Positions 42,332 through 51,223 of a DNA stretch of 64,000 nucleotides are shown piece after piece. Each line of letters starts with the position of its first letter. Positions within the stretch are counted from its first letter, which is position 1. The notes below the pieces were generated by a model that worked only from the letters and a program-made list of their open reading frames with translations, ran no database searches and was not told where the DNA came from. This stretch comes from Saccharicrinis aurantiacus (GTDB lineage: Bacteria; Bacteroidota; Bacteroidia; Bacteroidales; Marinilabiliaceae). The stretch is taken from NCBI RefSeq assembly GCF_001660705.2, contig NZ_LYBV02000001.1, positions 186,001-250,000 of the forward strand. Direction: 5' to 3'. Made by a program: the position numbers and the translations under genes.

Positions 42332-43291
42332 ATGAAACAGCTCTATTTATTATTAGTCATCTTTTTTTATGCGTGTGATACGCACGAATTAACGGAAGGG
42401 ATTGAAGATGTGGATTACATTCCTTTTGAAGTAAGTTATAATCCGCTCTATTTTGATGTTGATACAACATATTTTGAATTTAGCAAAAGCATTAAAGTTG
42501 TTAATGCTATTGAAGAGGCTTCAGGGCTAGCACAAGGTAGAGTAAATTTAGATTGTTATTATACCCATAATGACAGGGGACATTCTAATATTGTATACTT
42601 GTATAATAGCCAAGCTGAGCAACTCGGCAGATTTCGTTTAGGTATGGCCTGGAGTATCGATTATGAAGATATCTCAAACTTTACATCTAAAACAGGTGAG
42701 CACTTTTTATATGTTGGCGACTTTGGCGATAATCCATTAAACCGCGATTGGTACGAAATCCATTACTTCAAAGAGCCTGAAGCTCCTGCTGAGAAAGACT
42801 TTTATGTTGTGCTTGATGATGTTAAAACCATTAAATATCAATACCTGCCGAGTAAAGAGATTGAGGAAACTTACCCAAACTACGATTGCGAAGCTATGTT
42901 TGTAGAGCCCGAAACAAATCATATCTATTTATTTACTAAAGCAGCTACTAAGTGTTTGGTTTATCGAATTAACTATCCGTTTTTAGAGGATGAGCAAAAT
43001 GAAGCCGAGTATCTTGGAATGATTAAAATAAATGGACAAAAAGTAACAGCTGCTGATATTTCAAAAGACGGCACAAAAATTCTTATAAAAACCTATGAAA
43101 CGGTCTTTTATTGGGAACGTGACCATAGTGAGAGTATAGTTGACCTCTTGCAATCTGAACCTTTACGTGTACCCTATGTTGGAGAAGTGCAAGGAGAAGC
43201 AATTTGTTTTACTACAGATGGGGGTTACTTAACCACAAGTGAAAAAGATAAAAACGTGCATCCTAGCTTTAATTTTTATAAACAGAAATAA
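42332..43291 (+). CDS. Putative beta-propeller lipoprotein
   Basis: A 319-residue protein with a short leader and lipobox (LLVIFFYACDTHEL), so it is membrane-anchored. Repeats such as NIVYLYNSQAEQLGRFRL, HFLYVGDFGDNPLNRDWYEIHYF and HIYLFTKAATKCLVYRINYP, each with beta-strand pairs, suggest a propeller fold. No catalytic motif is recognised. It lies 12 bp upstream of the phytase gene and is probably translated from the same mRNA. Function is unknown; the context suggests a role with phytate or other phosphorylated substrates. Alternative: a calcium-binding structural partner of the phytase. Confidence 0.65.
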   Translation: MKQLYLLLVIFFYACDTHELTEGIEDVDYIPFEVSYNPLYFDVDTTYFEFSKSIKVVNAIEEASGLAQGRVNLDCYYTHNDRGHSNIVYLYNSQAEQLGRFRLGMAWSIDYEDISNFTSKTGEHFLYVGDFGDNPLNRDWYEIHYFKEPEAPAEKDFYVVLDDVKTIKYQYLPSKEIEETYPNYDCEAMFVEPETNHIYLFTKAATKCLVYRINYPFLEDEQNEAEYLGMIKINGQKVTAADISKDGTKILIKTYETVFYWERDHSESIVDLLQSEPLRVPYVGEVQGEAICFTTDGGYLTTSEKDKNVHPSFNFYKQK

Positions 43292-43303
43292 ATTAAGATT
43301 AAT

Positions 43304-44422
43304 ATGTTGAGGCAAATAAAATACGTAATAAGAATAGGGACGGCCATATCCATCTTAATATTGCTATTTATTTATGCTTGCACTCCTGTTGGGAGAGTTA
43401 GCGAGGGATCAAAAAAACATCAGAGCCTTATTAAACCTAGTGTTACAGCTAAATATGAAACAGACCCCGTTCCTGCCGGAATTCATGAGGATTCAGCTGA
43501 CGATCCTGCTATTTATGTGGCTGCGCAGCACCCTGATTCTATTTATATTATCGGAACTAATAAAAAAGGAGGAGTAGGAGTGTATACCCTTAAGGGTAAG
43601 GAATTGCATTATTACTCGTTTGGCAAAGCCAATAATGTAGATGTTCGTTACGGATTCCCATATAAAGGTGGGTTAATTGATATTGTAGCTTTTAGTAACA
43701 GAAGTTCACACTCTACAGATATCTATCAAATTGATAAAAGTGGCGCTTTGCGTCCCTTAAGTGTTGGGCAAATAGTTTCCGATTTCTCCGATGAGGTGTA
43801 CGGATTTTGTTTGTATAAAAATCCGCAAACCAATAATTTTTATGCCTTTATAAATTGTAAGCAAGGCTCGGTAGAACAATATCATTTTTGGAGTGAAGCA
43901 GATACCATTGGCTTTAAAAAAGTGCGCGCATTTAAACTGCCATCTCAAACCGAAGGTATGGTTGCTGATGATGCACAAGATGTATTGTATATTGGAGAAG
44001 AAAAAAGTGCCATATGGAAGTATGGAGCCGACCCAAAACATGGTACTAAGGGTACGGTTTTAAAGGAAAGCATCATTAAAAAGAATCCTCTTTTTAGAGC
44101 CGATATTGAAGGACTCGCCTTATATCCAACAACAGACTCAACGGGATATCTGCTAGCATCTATACAAGGGAATTACTCGTATGCTCTTTTTGAACGAGAG
44201 GGCGATAATAAATACCTGGGTTCTTTTAAGGTGATGGATGGTATTGTTGATGGCGTGGAAGAAACGGATGGTTTAGAGGTAATTAATATTAATTTGCCCG
44301 AATTTCCAGTAGGATTTGCAATTGTGCACGATGGTTATAACTACGATGGAGAAGAATTAAAAGCACAAAACTTTAAGGTAATAGATTGGCGCAATATTAA
44401 ACAAGCGGTATTGAACAGGTAA
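43304..44422 (+). CDS. Beta-propeller phytase (lipoprotein)
   Basis: Hydrolyses phosphate from myo-inositol hexakisphosphate using calcium ions. The 372-residue protein has a leader with a lipobox (LLFIYACTPVG), so it should be anchored in a membrane. Family landmarks are AGIHEDSADDPAIYVAAQHPDSIYIIGTNKKGGVGVYTLKGKELHYYSFGKANNVDVRYGF (about residues 60-120), EGMVADDAQDVLYIGEEKSAIWKY (about 215-240), DIEGLALYP (about 263-271) and ETDGLEVININLPEFPVGFAIVHDG near the end. These Asp/Glu-rich loops form the calcium and phosphate sites of the six-bladed phytase propeller. The match covers the whole family length. It is the last gene of the TonB/lipoprotein cluster. Confidence 0.88.
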   Translation: MLRQIKYVIRIGTAISILILLFIYACTPVGRVSEGSKKHQSLIKPSVTAKYETDPVPAGIHEDSADDPAIYVAAQHPDSIYIIGTNKKGGVGVYTLKGKELHYYSFGKANNVDVRYGFPYKGGLIDIVAFSNRSSHSTDIYQIDKSGALRPLSVGQIVSDFSDEVYGFCLYKNPQTNNFYAFINCKQGSVEQYHFWSEADTIGFKKVRAFKLPSQTEGMVADDAQDVLYIGEEKSAIWKYGADPKHGTKGTVLKESIIKKNPLFRADIEGLALYPTTDSTGYLLASIQGNYSYALFEREGDNKYLGSFKVMDGIVDGVEETDGLEVININLPEFPVGFAIVHDGYNYDGEELKAQNFKVIDWRNIKQAVLNR

Positions 44423-44534
44423 ATTGTAGATTAAAGAATTGGTGTCATTTAATTATTGTTAATAACTTCAATTAATTTACCAAATCCAAAAATATAGTGC
44501 GTAACGCCCATAAAAAGTGAACACTATATTCTGA

Positions 44535-44600
44535 AAAAAAAGACACTATATTTTGAATGGATTATAACTATAATTTTCTCAAAATATAGTGTCTTTTTTT
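44535..44600. terminator. Strong bidirectional hairpin after the phytase gene
   Basis: Perfect 22-bp inverted repeats (arm starts AAAAAAAGACACTATATT; other arm ends AATATAGTGTCTTTTTTT) have a 22-nt loop. T runs follow on both strands. Terminator function is likely. The arms also resemble terminal inverted repeats of a lost mobile element. Confidence 0.7.
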
Positions 44601-44674
44601 AGTTGAATATTTTTAGTGTCTTCCTTCTTCATAATTTAGTTTTTTCAAATGCCTTCTTTAAAAATATTCTACAT

Positions 44675-44694
44675 AATCCCCATTAATGGGGATT
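44675..44694. promoter_or_regulatory. Perfect 20-bp palindrome AATCCCCATTAATGGGGATT
   Basis: Uninterrupted self-complementary sequence about 250 bp upstream of the receptor start. The pairing extends outwards to CAt/gTG with one wobble. It could be an operator for a dimeric regulator. No T tract is attached, so it is not a terminator. Confidence 0.5.
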
Positions 44695-44940
44695 GTGTAA
44701 ATAAAACCTTCCAATAGGACGACTTGTAACTATGTGATTTGTGCATCGTTTCCCCTATGTTTCCAATAGGTATAAAGCTTCTAATAAGCTGTAATGCAGT
44801 GCTATGTAGCGGTGTTTGTGTGTGCTGATATTCCCTTGCGTTAGTTCTGATTTTACCTGATTAGGCATATTCCCCTCTTTAGGGGATTGTTAAAATTTTA
44901 AGATAGCCGCTTCTTTGTATCAATAAAATAAAGAAGAAAG

Positions 44941-47388
44941 GTGAAGCAATTTTATTTATTAATTATACTGGTTTTTGTAAGTGGTTTTTGTGTGGCAGCA
45001 GAGACTTATACCGTGTCAGGAAAAATAACAGATACGAAAAAACAAGCAATTCCATTTGCAACAGTAGTAATTGCAAATACATCAGTAGGAACATCTACTG
45101 ATATGAATGGTGAGTTTACTCTAAATAATATCTCAAAGGGCAAGGTACAGTTGCTAATTAATAGCATGGGATACGAGCAAGTATCTATAGATGTGCAATT
45201 GAATAATAGCCTGCATGTAATTGCCAATGCGGTTTTAAAAGAATCGAACCATAACTTAAACGAGGTATTTGTAAAAGGCGAAAGTAAGGCAGCTCAAATA
45301 GAGCGTAGTGGTTTTGCTGTTAGTTCTGTAGATACCAAACAGCTTCAAAGTAAAAATTTAGAAATTAATGAGGTGCTCGACCAAACTCCCGGACTTCGCG
45401 TTAGAAGAGATGGTGGTTTAGGCTCCGAAACAAGCTATAATATCAATGGTCTGTCGGGCAGTGCAGTCCGAATTTTTATTGATGGTGTTCCAATGGAATC
45501 ATTTGGCTCTTCGTATTCAATCAATAGTATTCCATTATCGCTAATTGAGCGTATCGATGTATATAAAGGCGTTGTTCCAGTTGAGTTTGGTAACGATGCC
45601 ATGGGAGGTGCCATAAATGTGGTTACAAAGCAAATGCCCTCCATGCAACAAAAAAACTACACCTTAGATGCATCTTATTCAGTGGGATCTTTTAATACGC
45701 ACAGGGCAGATGTAGCCGGAACTTGGCGCGATAAAAAAACGGGTTTAACAACGCGTATGTCTGCTTTTTATAATTATTCTGATAATAATTACTCAGTGTG
45801 GTCTGACGATATAAAAATTAAAGATTACAGAGAGTTTTTGCCTGATGGTTCAAGAAACCCTGATTATTTAGCGGTAATAAAAACGGGAGAAAAAGTACAG
45901 CGCTTTAATGATGCTTACGAGTCGTACGGTATTAAGGCTGATGTAGGTGTTACTGATAAAAAATGGGCCGACCAGCTTTTTTTCTCCATTAATGCTTCTG
46001 AAGATTATAAAGAAATTCAGCATGGTCCACGAATGATAACGCCTTATGGCGAGCGTTATTCCACAGGCTGGACTGTAGCTCCAAGTGTAAGTTATAGTAA
46101 AAAAGATGTGTTTACCGAGGGGCTTAACCTTACAGGAAATTTTCAGTACGTTAAATCTCAACGCGCATTAACCGATACCACAAGCAATAAATACGATTGG
46201 TACGGAAATCTTATTCCTCCTGTAGGCGGCGTAACGCCATTGCCAGGAGAAAGTGGTACGGCAACTTTAAATGTTGATAACAACGATAATTACATAGGTC
46301 GTTTGTCAGCTTTTTATAGTCTATCAGAAAACCACTCCTTAGCATTAAGCTATTCATACAATCAATTTGTGCGTTCTTCGGATGATGAAATGGCAGAAGC
46401 CGAACAACGAAATTTTGGAAGCACTAATAATGTAAACAAACAGATTACGGGCTTTACTTATCAGAATACACTTTTTGAAGACAAAATGAGAAACTCAGTC
46501 TTTGTAAAGCACTATCATAACTATTTGCAACAAGATAAGGTTGAAATGAATGATAATGTTTTAGATACCATTCATTTTTCAAGAGCCGATAATAATTGGG
46601 GCTATGGGGCAACCACAAGCTACGATGTAAGTGATAGAGTAAGAGTAAGTGCTTCCTTTGAAAAGGCCATTCGCTTGGTTGGTACCAATGAGGTATTCGG
46701 AAATGCAGCGCGAGAAATAGTGGAGTCAACTGATCTTCAGCCTGAGAAAAGCTACAATTTTAACTTGGGTGGCGATTTTACTTTGTACGATAATACTTAC
46801 AGTTCTGTAAATCTGAATACAAACCTATTTTATCGTAATACTATTGATCGTATCCGACGTAATGTAGTAGTTCAGAGCGGTGATAGTTATTCGGTTTACG
46901 AAAACTTGGGTCATGTAACTTCTAAAGGTATCGAAATGCAGCTTGATTATCGTATCAAACAAAAATGGCATTTCATGGTGCAGGGGTATTATTTAGATTC
47001 CCGCTTTATGGAGAAATACGCCGATAACGGATCAGAAAACCTACACTATCTTTCAAGGGAGCCTAATGTGCCTTGGTTAACATTCAGCGCAGGTGCTGGA
47101 TATACCAAATCAGACTTATTTAAAAATGGCGATCGATTATCCATAAACTGGTATTCATCTTACGTTCATGAGTTTCATTTTGATTGGGATGTAATAGGTG
47201 ATCAGAATAAACCTATTGTACCGAGCCAGTTTATTAACGATGTAAGTGTGGGTTATACTTTCGCTGATAGAAAAATGACCATCAGTCTCGATGGTAAAAA
47301 CATATTTAACACTATGGCATTCGATAATTTTGCCATTCAAAAACCCGGTAGAGCATTCTACCTAAAGTTGTCATATAGAATTTTCTAA
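44941..47388 (+). CDS. TonB-dependent receptor, probably for an iron-siderophore complex
   Basis: Outer-membrane transporter of 815 residues that begins with GTG, preceded by AAGAAGAAAG. It has a signal peptide (VKQFYLLIILVFVSGFCVAA), a carboxypeptidase-regulatory-like domain (about 22-105), a plug (about 125-240; VLDQTPGLRVRRDGG, LIERIDVYKGVVPVEFGNDAMGGAINVVTKQ) and a barrel ending AFYLKLSYRIF. The DUF4374 lipoprotein and PepSY protein downstream are a known Bacteroidota companion set for siderophore uptake, so iron is the likely cargo. This assignment relies on context. It is not followed by a SusD gene. Control by iron is expected but no Fur site was identified. Confidence 0.9.
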   Translation: MKQFYLLIILVFVSGFCVAAETYTVSGKITDTKKQAIPFATVVIANTSVGTSTDMNGEFTLNNISKGKVQLLINSMGYEQVSIDVQLNNSLHVIANAVLKESNHNLNEVFVKGESKAAQIERSGFAVSSVDTKQLQSKNLEINEVLDQTPGLRVRRDGGLGSETSYNINGLSGSAVRIFIDGVPMESFGSSYSINSIPLSLIERIDVYKGVVPVEFGNDAMGGAINVVTKQMPSMQQKNYTLDASYSVGSFNTHRADVAGTWRDKKTGLTTRMSAFYNYSDNNYSVWSDDIKIKDYREFLPDGSRNPDYLAVIKTGEKVQRFNDAYESYGIKADVGVTDKKWADQLFFSINASEDYKEIQHGPRMITPYGERYSTGWTVAPSVSYSKKDVFTEGLNLTGNFQYVKSQRALTDTTSNKYDWYGNLIPPVGGVTPLPGESGTATLNVDNNDNYIGRLSAFYSLSENHSLALSYSYNQFVRSSDDEMAEAEQRNFGSTNNVNKQITGFTYQNTLFEDKMRNSVFVKHYHNYLQQDKVEMNDNVLDTIHFSRADNNWGYGATTSYDVSDRVRVSASFEKAIRLVGTNEVFGNAAREIVESTDLQPEKSYNFNLGGDFTLYDNTYSSVNLNTNLFYRNTIDRIRRNVVVQSGDSYSVYENLGHVTSKGIEMQLDYRIKQKWHFMVQGYYLDSRFMEKYADNGSENLHYLSREPNVPWLTFSAGAGYTKSDLFKNGDRLSINWYSSYVHEFHFDWDVIGDQNKPIVPSQFINDVSVGYTFADRKMTISLDGKNIFNTMAFDNFAIQKPGRAFYLKLSYRIF

Positions 47389-47414
47389 TCATTAAATAAT
47401 AAAAAACAATTATA

Positions 47415-48671
47415 ATGAAGTACTTAGTTAACTTAAAACTTGCTGCTATAGCTTTGCTAGCCTTATTTGTTACTGCTTGTAACGATGATTCGGATGGTCC
47501 GAATAATGGAGGAGAAAAAGAAACAGTAAAAACGAATCATATAACCGCACGTTTCGATGGCGACGATGCGCAAGTATATATTGCTCCGGCAGATAACCTT
47601 GAAGAAGGTAGTTTAACCTTTAAAGGAAACGGATATCACTTAAACCCGGTGCGTTCAGCCAGAGTTTTTACCGATAATACTGGTTGGGTTTATGTTTTTG
47701 ATTATGGCGGTGGATACTTAAAAAAGTTAAGTTATAAAGATGGTACTTATACACAAGTTCGCGAGCTTGATATTGCTCCAGTTATGGGTGGTAATCCTCA
47801 CGTGCGTCCTTGGAAAATTAACGAACAAAGTATTTTAATACATAATATTAATACCGAAGATGTTGAAGATCCCGGTAACGGCATCACAAAAAAAGGGAGT
47901 ATGTATGTTACGCGTGTGCAGATTCCGGAAGTAGTTATTTCTGAAATTATGGAAACATGGACGTTACCTGTTACCGATTGGGATATCGATGAGCAATCTT
48001 ATCCTTTCCGTATCGATGCTCCAACTGTTTTAGATGATAAAATTTACTATGGTGTTGGTCGTCGTCAGTTAGATGAAAGTATTGACTTAACAGGTATTCA
48101 TACAATTGTATTGGATTATCCAACTCTTAAAAACCCAAAGTATATTCGTTCAGAAAAGGCTAACGGAAATACCAATGGTTACCGTGGCGAAAATATGCAT
48201 GCTATTGATGGTTATGTGTACCAGGCAAACAGATCAGAAAAGGCTGAAGATGCTACAGTTATTGTACGTTTAAAAGATGGTGAGTACGATGATAGTTGGG
48301 AGTTTAATGTAAGTGAAGAATTAGGTATGCCATTTAACTCAAACAACTGGTACCATGTTGGAAACGGAATTTGTTATATGTCGGCTGAGTTTTTTAGCGA
48401 GACCGATGAGAATAATACTTGGGGTGTAGTTAGAATTGATATGAATCAGAAAACAGCCATAAAAATGAATGTGCCATTATCTGATTTATTTGCTTATCAG
48501 CATGGAATAGATAAAGATGGTAAATTTTATATGGCCATTAGTCCTGTTGGTTCAAGTGGCGAGTCTGATCCGTATGTTTATATTTTCGATATAGATTCTA
48601 CTGATCCAGATGCTTTTGAAACAGGATTATCATTAGATAAAGGAAATATCTTTATTGAAGGAATTTTCTAG
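47415..48671 (+). CDS. DUF4374-type lipoprotein of an iron-uptake operon
   Basis: A 418-residue lipoprotein (leader MKYLVNLKLAAIALLALFVTAC, then an acidic linker NDDSDGPNNGG). The body has propeller-like strand repeats with TGWVYVFDYGGGYLKKLSYKDG, GNPHVRPWKINEQSILIHNINTED, ITKKGSMYVTRVQIPE and HAIDGYVYQANRSEK, typical of the DUF4374 family. Members occur beside TonB receptors and PepSY proteins in Bacteroidota, where they are thought to help bind or process iron-siderophores; the mechanism is not known. It follows the receptor by 26 bp, so the two are co-transcribed. A 17-bp hairpin separates it from the PepSY gene. Confidence 0.82.
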   Translation: MKYLVNLKLAAIALLALFVTACNDDSDGPNNGGEKETVKTNHITARFDGDDAQVYIAPADNLEEGSLTFKGNGYHLNPVRSARVFTDNTGWVYVFDYGGGYLKKLSYKDGTYTQVRELDIAPVMGGNPHVRPWKINEQSILIHNINTEDVEDPGNGITKKGSMYVTRVQIPEVVISEIMETWTLPVTDWDIDEQSYPFRIDAPTVLDDKIYYGVGRRQLDESIDLTGIHTIVLDYPTLKNPKYIRSEKANGNTNGYRGENMHAIDGYVYQANRSEKAEDATVIVRLKDGEYDDSWEFNVSEELGMPFNSNNWYHVGNGICYMSAEFFSETDENNTWGVVRIDMNQKTAIKMNVPLSDLFAYQHGIDKDGKFYMAISPVGSSGESDPYVYIFDIDSTDPDAFETGLSLDKGNIFIEGIF

Positions 48672-48683
48672 AACAACTTAAAA

Positions 48684-48718
48684 ATAAATAACCAGAGTTT
48701 TAAACTTTGGTTATTTAT
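48684..48718 (+). terminator. Hairpin between DUF4374 and PepSY genes
   Basis: Arms ATAAATAACCAGAGTTT and AAACTTTGGTTATTTAT pair over 17 bp with one mismatch and a 1-nt apex. Only a weak T-rich tail follows, so termination may be partial. Confidence 0.6.
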
Positions 48719-48798
48719 ATTTACATACTCTTATGTATCCTAATCACTGAAAAATGATCCACTATCTTTAGTAAATAAATTTTATCATTCCAAATACA

Positions 48799-50025
48799 AT
48801 GTCGAATCACTCTACTACAAAATCCATACTTAAAAAGGCCTTACTTCGTAAAAAGAAGAAGAGCGAAAGTACCTTTAAATATATTTTATTTCTATTGCAC
48901 CTTTGGTTAGGATTAATCGTTGGTGGGGTAATTTGTTTTATTGCCATTACAGGGGCTTTGTATGTATTTAAGCACGAGGTAGAAGATTTGTCGGTATATA
49001 GTTCTATTCATCGCGAGGCTCCTGCAGAATCCATTGTAAGTATCGATGTGGTGCAGGCTAATTTTGAAGCTTCTTATGATAAAACGCCTCATAAGATTAC
49101 TATTCCCGAAAAAACCAATCATAATATCAGAGTTCAGTTTACTGAAAGAGGTAAAGCCGGAATAACTGCCTTTGCCGATAGAGAAACTGGCGAAATTATT
49201 GGTGAACTTTCGCCAAGTGTGCCAAAGTTTTTTAATACCATTATGTTTTTACATCGTTGGTTTAATATGGAAAACTTTAAACTGGGCCGACAAATTACAG
49301 CTGCCTGTACACTTGTTTTTATGGTATTATTGATATCCGGTTTAATTCTTTGGTTTCCTAAAACAGGTAAAAAGAATGCTTGGAGAAATAAATTCTCTTT
49401 TGGGTTTAGATACAAGTTTAGTGTTTGGAATAGAGATTTGCACATTAACATGGGGATGTATGCATTTATTTTTTTAATAGTTGTGGCATGGACTGGTATC
49501 TTTTTTACTTACGGATGGGTTAAGGATATTACGGTTAACTCTTTAAAACCGGCAGAGTTGCGACAAGAGGCATCTCACAGTCATAATCAAAAATCGCAAC
49601 GTAAACCATCAGGAGGAAATCAACAAAAGAAAAAGGCACTGGAAGTTAACTTAGATGTTTTACTTGCAGAGGCTAATCAGCATTTAAATTATACGGGCGA
49701 CCTTAGCGTTATGCTTTCGGGTAAGGGAATAAGTTCACCAACCATACGTAAAAAGAATACGCACAATTTGTTGGGTGCTCAGTTATATGATGATGTTAAG
49801 TTTTCGGATAAAGGTAAATTAATGAAAGTTGATTTATTTAAAGATAGACCGCTATATCAAAAAGTGGGAAGTATGATAAAGCCTATTCATACAGGAGAGA
49901 TACTAGGATTGAAATCGAAAATATTCGCGTTTATTCTGTCTATGTTTGCCGCTTATTTACCAATATCGGGTTATATTATGTGGTTTAAAAAGTTAAAGGG
50001 CAGAAGCGAAAAACAATCAGCCTAA
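48799..50025 (+). CDS. PepSY-domain inner-membrane protein (probable ferric reductase-like partner)
   Basis: Integral inner-membrane protein of 408 residues with four predicted transmembrane helices: about 36-56 (LGLIVGGVICFIAITGALYVF), 177-197 (TAACTLVFMVLLISGLILWF), 225-248 (MGMYAFIFLIVVAWTGIFFTY) and 372-392. A periplasmic PepSY region (about 60-160) lies between the first two. A Lys/Gln/His-rich stretch follows helix 3 (about 260-285). Conserved helix-borne His residues (LHLWLGL, FLHRWF, DLHINMG) could bind heme. In siderophore loci this family is linked to reductive iron release. It is transcribed after the TonB receptor and DUF4374 genes. Confidence 0.85.
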   Translation: MSNHSTTKSILKKALLRKKKKSESTFKYILFLLHLWLGLIVGGVICFIAITGALYVFKHEVEDLSVYSSIHREAPAESIVSIDVVQANFEASYDKTPHKITIPEKTNHNIRVQFTERGKAGITAFADRETGEIIGELSPSVPKFFNTIMFLHRWFNMENFKLGRQITAACTLVFMVLLISGLILWFPKTGKKNAWRNKFSFGFRYKFSVWNRDLHINMGMYAFIFLIVVAWTGIFFTYGWVKDITVNSLKPAELRQEASHSHNQKSQRKPSGGNQQKKKALEVNLDVLLAEANQHLNYTGDLSVMLSGKGISSPTIRKKNTHNLLGAQLYDDVKFSDKGKLMKVDLFKDRPLYQKVGSMIKPIHTGEILGLKSKIFAFILSMFAAYLPISGYIMWFKKLKGRSEKQSA

Positions 50026-50041
50026 GCTGGATAATAAATTT

Positions 50042-50090
50042 AAAAAAAGCCGAGTATTTTATCTTTGATGATAAAGTACTCGGCTTTTCT
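50042..50090. terminator. Bidirectional terminator between PepSY and outer-membrane barrel genes
   Basis: AGCCGAGTA (50048-50056) and TACTCGGCT (50077-50085) pair perfectly, with additional TATC/GATA pairing in the loop. T runs lie on both strands. It serves the two convergent genes. Confidence 0.9.
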
Positions 50091-50737
50091 TAATTAAGAG
50101 TAACTCCTAATAAAATGCTAAAACTATTACTATTTATTATGTCATAACTTTTATCAAAGGGCATAACTTGCAAATTAGTACTATTCACATGCGTTTTATT
50201 AAAGGCAAAAGCAAGGTTATAGGCCCACCGTTTATTTATTTGCCAAGTTTTACCCAGTGTAAACTGAATTGCAGCACCAATATTACTTATGTTGTTTTGG
50301 TTATTTACTTTAATGCGATAGCGAAAATTTGTTATGCCCAGCGAACTTGAGAAATATACTCCATTAATGTTATTGAGGTATTTACCTCCAATTCCTAAAA
50401 TGAATTCATCAAAATTAGAACTATAATCCGAGCTTATCCTTTCTCCTTGTAATTTTAATAGGGGGTTTATGGTTGTTTTCGTATTAAAAATGATGTGCCC
50501 AAAAAAGTGCTTACCCATATTACGCTCAATTTTAATGTCTAACATAGGTCCAAAGCCATACATAAAGTCCGACATTATATCACCTCTTGCTAAATCAATT
50601 ATCGCATAGCTAATTCCTGTACTTACCGAAATATACATATTTCGAGGTTTGGTGTTTTTACGGGTGTAACCGCATATTTGAGCACTTAGTGCCGAAGTAA
50701 ATAATAAGCAGCATGCAATAAGCTTAAGTTGTTTCAT
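50090..50737 (-). CDS. Small outer-membrane beta-barrel protein (hypothetical)
   Basis: A 215-residue exported protein with a signal peptide (MKQLKLIACCLLFTSALSAQ). The mature region alternates polar and hydrophobic residues in strand-like blocks (MYISVSTGISYAIIDLA, FGPMLDIKIERN, HFFGHIIFNTKTTI, FDEFILGIGGKYL, VYFSSSLGITNFRYRIKVN, YNLAFAFNKTHV). It ends with NSFSILLGVTLN. This fits an 8- to 10-strand barrel of the OmpA/porin-like superfamily found widely in Bacteroidota. No peptidoglycan-binding domain is attached. Function is unknown. It stands alone on the minus strand and shares a terminator with the convergent iron-uptake genes. Confidence 0.7.
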   Translation of the reverse strand: MKQLKLIACCLLFTSALSAQICGYTRKNTKPRNMYISVSTGISYAIIDLARGDIMSDFMYGFGPMLDIKIERNMGKHFFGHIIFNTKTTINPLLKLQGERISSDYSSNFDEFILGIGGKYLNNINGVYFSSSLGITNFRYRIKVNNQNNISNIGAAIQFTLGKTWQINKRWAYNLAFAFNKTHVNSTNLQVMPFDKSYDIINSNSFSILLGVTLN

Positions 50738-51223
50738 ACTATAGGGTTAGTAATTGTATCTTAACAACGTACCCAATGCCACATATAGTATATTACGAAT
50801 TGATATTATGTAAGTTTGTTATTAAATAAAGCCGCCCTGGTTATTAAGAGCAGCTATTATTGTTATTGTGTGATGTAAGTGAATTAGAAGAATGCCTTAA
50901 CAATTAAAGGCTACACCAAGTGGTTTTTATTTACAAGTATTTGTTGCGTAATAAATAGCGGTTACTATTCAGTATAAAGTATAAAGACAAAAGTATAAAG
51001 ATTATCAAATACTTAAAGTTTTTATTATTGTTATAAAAAGGATACTATTTTGCTGCAATTTCATTAATAGCACTATTTTTTTTAACGTTCTTAAAAAAAG
51101 AAAAGTTGTAACATCCTAAGTCTTTTGTCTTTATACTTTTGTCTTACTACTGAATAGTTACAAAAAGCGAATACGTGTAATGAAAGCAGAATGTTAATTC
51201 ACTGATACTTTAAAGTTTTGTAA
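50738..51223. other. Intergenic region with an inverted-repeat element
   Basis: These 486 bp hold no gene. The element at 50966-51160 fills the centre. A short GCCGCCCTGG/TAAGAGCAGC patch near 50830-50855 may be the remains of another hairpin. Confidence 0.5.
50966..51160. repeat. 195-bp element with about 40-bp imperfect terminal inverted repeats
   Basis: The left end starts CTATTCAGTATAAAGTATAAA and continues AGACAAAAGTATAAAG. The right end, read in reverse complement, starts CTATTCAGTAGTAAGACAAA and continues AGTATAAAGACAAAAGAC. The middle carries no open frame. The motif TTGTCTTACTACT is shared with the GTATCAAG cluster at 22318-22398. It is probably a small non-autonomous repeat. Confidence 0.65.

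Larger units (their letters stand above)
44423..44940. other. Palindrome-rich intergenic region between phytase and siderophore receptor genes
   Basis: These 518 bp hold no gene. They contain a 22-bp-arm hairpin (44535-44600), a related weaker inverted pair just upstream (AATATAGTG near 44490 and CACTATATT near 44522), a perfect 20-bp palindrome (44675-44694) and a TCCCCT-4-AGGGGA hairpin (44870-44885). Promoter and leader elements for the downstream receptor must lie here. I see no recognisable Fur box and no riboswitch I can name. Confidence 0.5.

Noticed and set aside
44535-44600. Insertion sequence
   Set aside because: The long inverted repeats enclose only 22 bp and there is no transposase; terminator function explains them better.
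44675-44940. Riboswitch upstream of the TonB receptor, such as cobalamin type
   Set aside because: No cobalamin-riboswitch core was recognised, and the downstream genes point to iron rather than B12.
38058-47388. Classical SusC/SusD polysaccharide utilisation loci
   Set aside because: Both TonB receptors lack a following SusD-like lipoprotein. Their neighbours are phytase and DUF4374/PepSY genes instead.
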